DNA from: Eucommia ulmoides
Lineage: Eukaryota; Streptophyta; Magnoliopsida; Garryales; Eucommiaceae
DNA length: 64,000 nt
Assembly (NCBI GenBank): GCA_016647705.1
Contig: CM028334.1
Span: 8,279,546-8,343,545, forward strand
Direction: 5' to 3'
The number at the start of each line of letters is the position of its first letter. Position 1 is the stretch's first letter. The position numbers and the translations under genes are program-made. The notes under the pieces were generated by a model. It was not told the origin of the DNA, searched no databases, and worked only from the letters and a program-made list of their open reading frames with translations. Shown here piece by piece: positions 62,886 to 64,000 of this stretch.

Positions 62886-64000
62886 TTATACCCCACCCCC
62901 GTCACCCGTCACCTGAGGCCGGGTGTGACGTCGACCTAACGCTACCTGAACAATCCACGAATATCCATACATACATATATACGTACACACTCGTGCTACT
63001 GTAATTTTTTTTCCCAACAATATATATATATGACTACCTGTTCCAAAAATTTGGGCATAAATCGGTCCCAAATATTTGCAACCAAAAACACAAAAAATAC
63101 ATTAACCTTCCACGGTTCACCTCCGACCGGCTCATTTCCAGAAAGACACTACCTCCAGACTTTATCTAGTGTCAGTAGTGGACCAACTCCTAGCCGCAAT
63201 ACCTGAAACTATTTTTTTTTATCGGTGTACTGTTCTCATAATAATAATAAAAAAAATTAATGGATCAAGCACAAATGTTAAATACCACCTTTCAAAATAT
63301 AATATTTTATAGTCACATACCCAGTTGAAAATCCAATTCCACTGTCACCAATAAAATGAAATACTATAAAGATAATACCGTACATCGCATACCATATTTG
63401 AAACCAAATCACAACTGTCACCAAGATAAAGAAATAATACATTGAAAATACCCAAAACAAATATTTTAAGTTAACCAATCCAAACATTTTAAATCAGCCA
63501 GTTCAAATATTTTAAATCAACCCGTCCAAGTATTTTAAACCAACCAGTCCAAACATTTCCAACATCATATAAAATACTTCCCACATCCTCTCCTACTAGC
63601 CATAGGGTCGTTTTTACCTCACGATCGGGAGTTGCAATGGTACCGTACCACCCATAGGATTTACACTCCTGACAGGTCAAACCACCCTACAAGACTTTGC
63701 CTAGTAGGTAATCCACATCTCACAGGATATATCCTCCTAACGAGAAGAAAATCCACATCTCGTAGGTCATACCTACCTAACGAGAAGAAAATCCACATCT
63801 CGTAGGTCATACCCGCCTAACGAGAAGAAAACCCATATCTCGTAGGTCATACCCGCCTAACGAGAAGAAAATCCACATCTCGTAGGTCATACCCGCCTAA
63901 TGAGAAGAAAGTCCACATCTCGTAGGTCATACTGCCTAACGAGAAGAAAATCCACATCTCGTAGGTCATACTCGCCTAATGAGAAAAGCCCACATCTCGT
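62886..64000 (-). repeat. 5' LTR of the chromovirus, partial (continues beyond the window)
   Basis: Colinear with 54528-55640, sharing 'aggccgggtgtgacgtcgac', 'cctctcctactagccata' and the 40-bp array. The inner end reads GGGGTATAACT instead of GGGGTGTGACA, so the terminus is mutated. Confidence 0.88.
63710..64000. repeat. 40-bp tandem array in the 5' LTR, at least eight units
   Basis: Same unit as 55350-55749; the array is still running at the window edge. Confidence 0.95.

Larger units (their letters stand above)
54528..64000 (-). mobile_element. Tekay/Del-like Ty3/gypsy chromovirus, rearranged, 5' LTR leaving the window
   Basis: On the minus strand the order is: 5' LTR (to 62886), Met-type primer site, 5' untranslated repeats, an inverted LTR fragment of a related family (62614-60541) in place of gag and protease, then reverse transcriptase, RNase H, integrase with chromodomain-like end, polypurine tract and 3' LTR (57445-54528). 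Pol sequence motifs and the LTR end GGGTGTGACA fit the Tekay/Del clade. Confidence 0.85.

Noticed and set aside
1..64000. Endogenous pararetrovirus (Caulimoviridae) insertion
   Set aside because: Every reverse transcriptase seen sits with integrase, LTRs and tRNA primer sites of Ty3 type, or is absent (copia); no movement-protein or viral coat motif was seen.
1..64000. tRNA or rRNA genes
   Set aside because: No cloverleaf with intact A and B boxes or rRNA core sequence was recognised; tRNA-like matches are retroelement primer sites only.

Overview
The window looks like transposon-dense, AT-rich nuclear DNA of a flowering plant, most likely a eudicot. The basis is plant Ty3/gypsy and Ty1/copia retrotransposons with tRNA-type primer sites, a Mutator-like (MULE) element with a 9-bp target duplication, a CACTA-type end, intron-containing gene pieces, and one apparently intact tau-class glutathione S-transferase gene. 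There are no bacterial gene arrays, rRNA genes, convincing tRNA genes or CRISPR arrays. All assignments come from reading motifs by eye; no database was searched.

Layout. 1-5667: 3' part of a Tat/Athila-like LTR element with a decayed 'plant transposon protein' ORF and its 3' LTR. About 5720-12720: a DNA-transposon-like block with a broken minus-strand gene (DUF1985/plant-mobile-like domain, coiled coil, Ulp1/C48 protease), whose noncoding parts are packed with the palindrome TTAACGTTAACG. 12720-14400: no recognised gene. 14410-29140: a small MULE (TSD TTCTCTTTG) split by a 13.5-kb Tat-lineage retrotransposon (14898-28432), which is itself split in its integrase by a 2.2-kb solo LTR (19121-21330, TSD AGCGA). 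The Tat element also carries a hairpin-forming tandem array and an antisense ORF. 29150-33198: unassigned sequence, a CACTA-like 3' end and one Raf-like kinase exon. 33199-40438: a copia element whose gag is split by a minus-strand relative of the first element. 40439-46490: foldback and simple repeats, a duplicated 1.05-kb block, and the two-exon GSTU gene (minus strand, 2.39-kb intron). 47038-48421: poly-T, tandem duplication and an LTR containing a minisatellite. 48422-52391: sparse, with MITE-like repeats. 52392-54527: an old LTR fragment split by a solo LTR (52716-54434) with perfect 5-bp TSD. 54528-64000: a minus-strand Tekay/Del-like chromovirus whose gag/protease region is replaced by an inverted, truncated LTR of a related family; its 5' LTR runs off the window.

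Working together: the only unit that looks functional is the GSTU gene (TATA box, GA-rich leader, two exons that join in phase to 232 residues). All retroelement ORFs are broken, and many of the stops are TAG where the family has Trp or Gln, as expected from methylation-linked C-to-T decay. I found no convincing new multi-gene system. The most unusual signals are the TTAACGTTAACG-saturated Ulp1 block, the near-palindromic GC motif clusters shared by three diverged LTRs, the two-hairpin tandem array in the Tat 3' region, and the inverted LTR inside the chromovirus.
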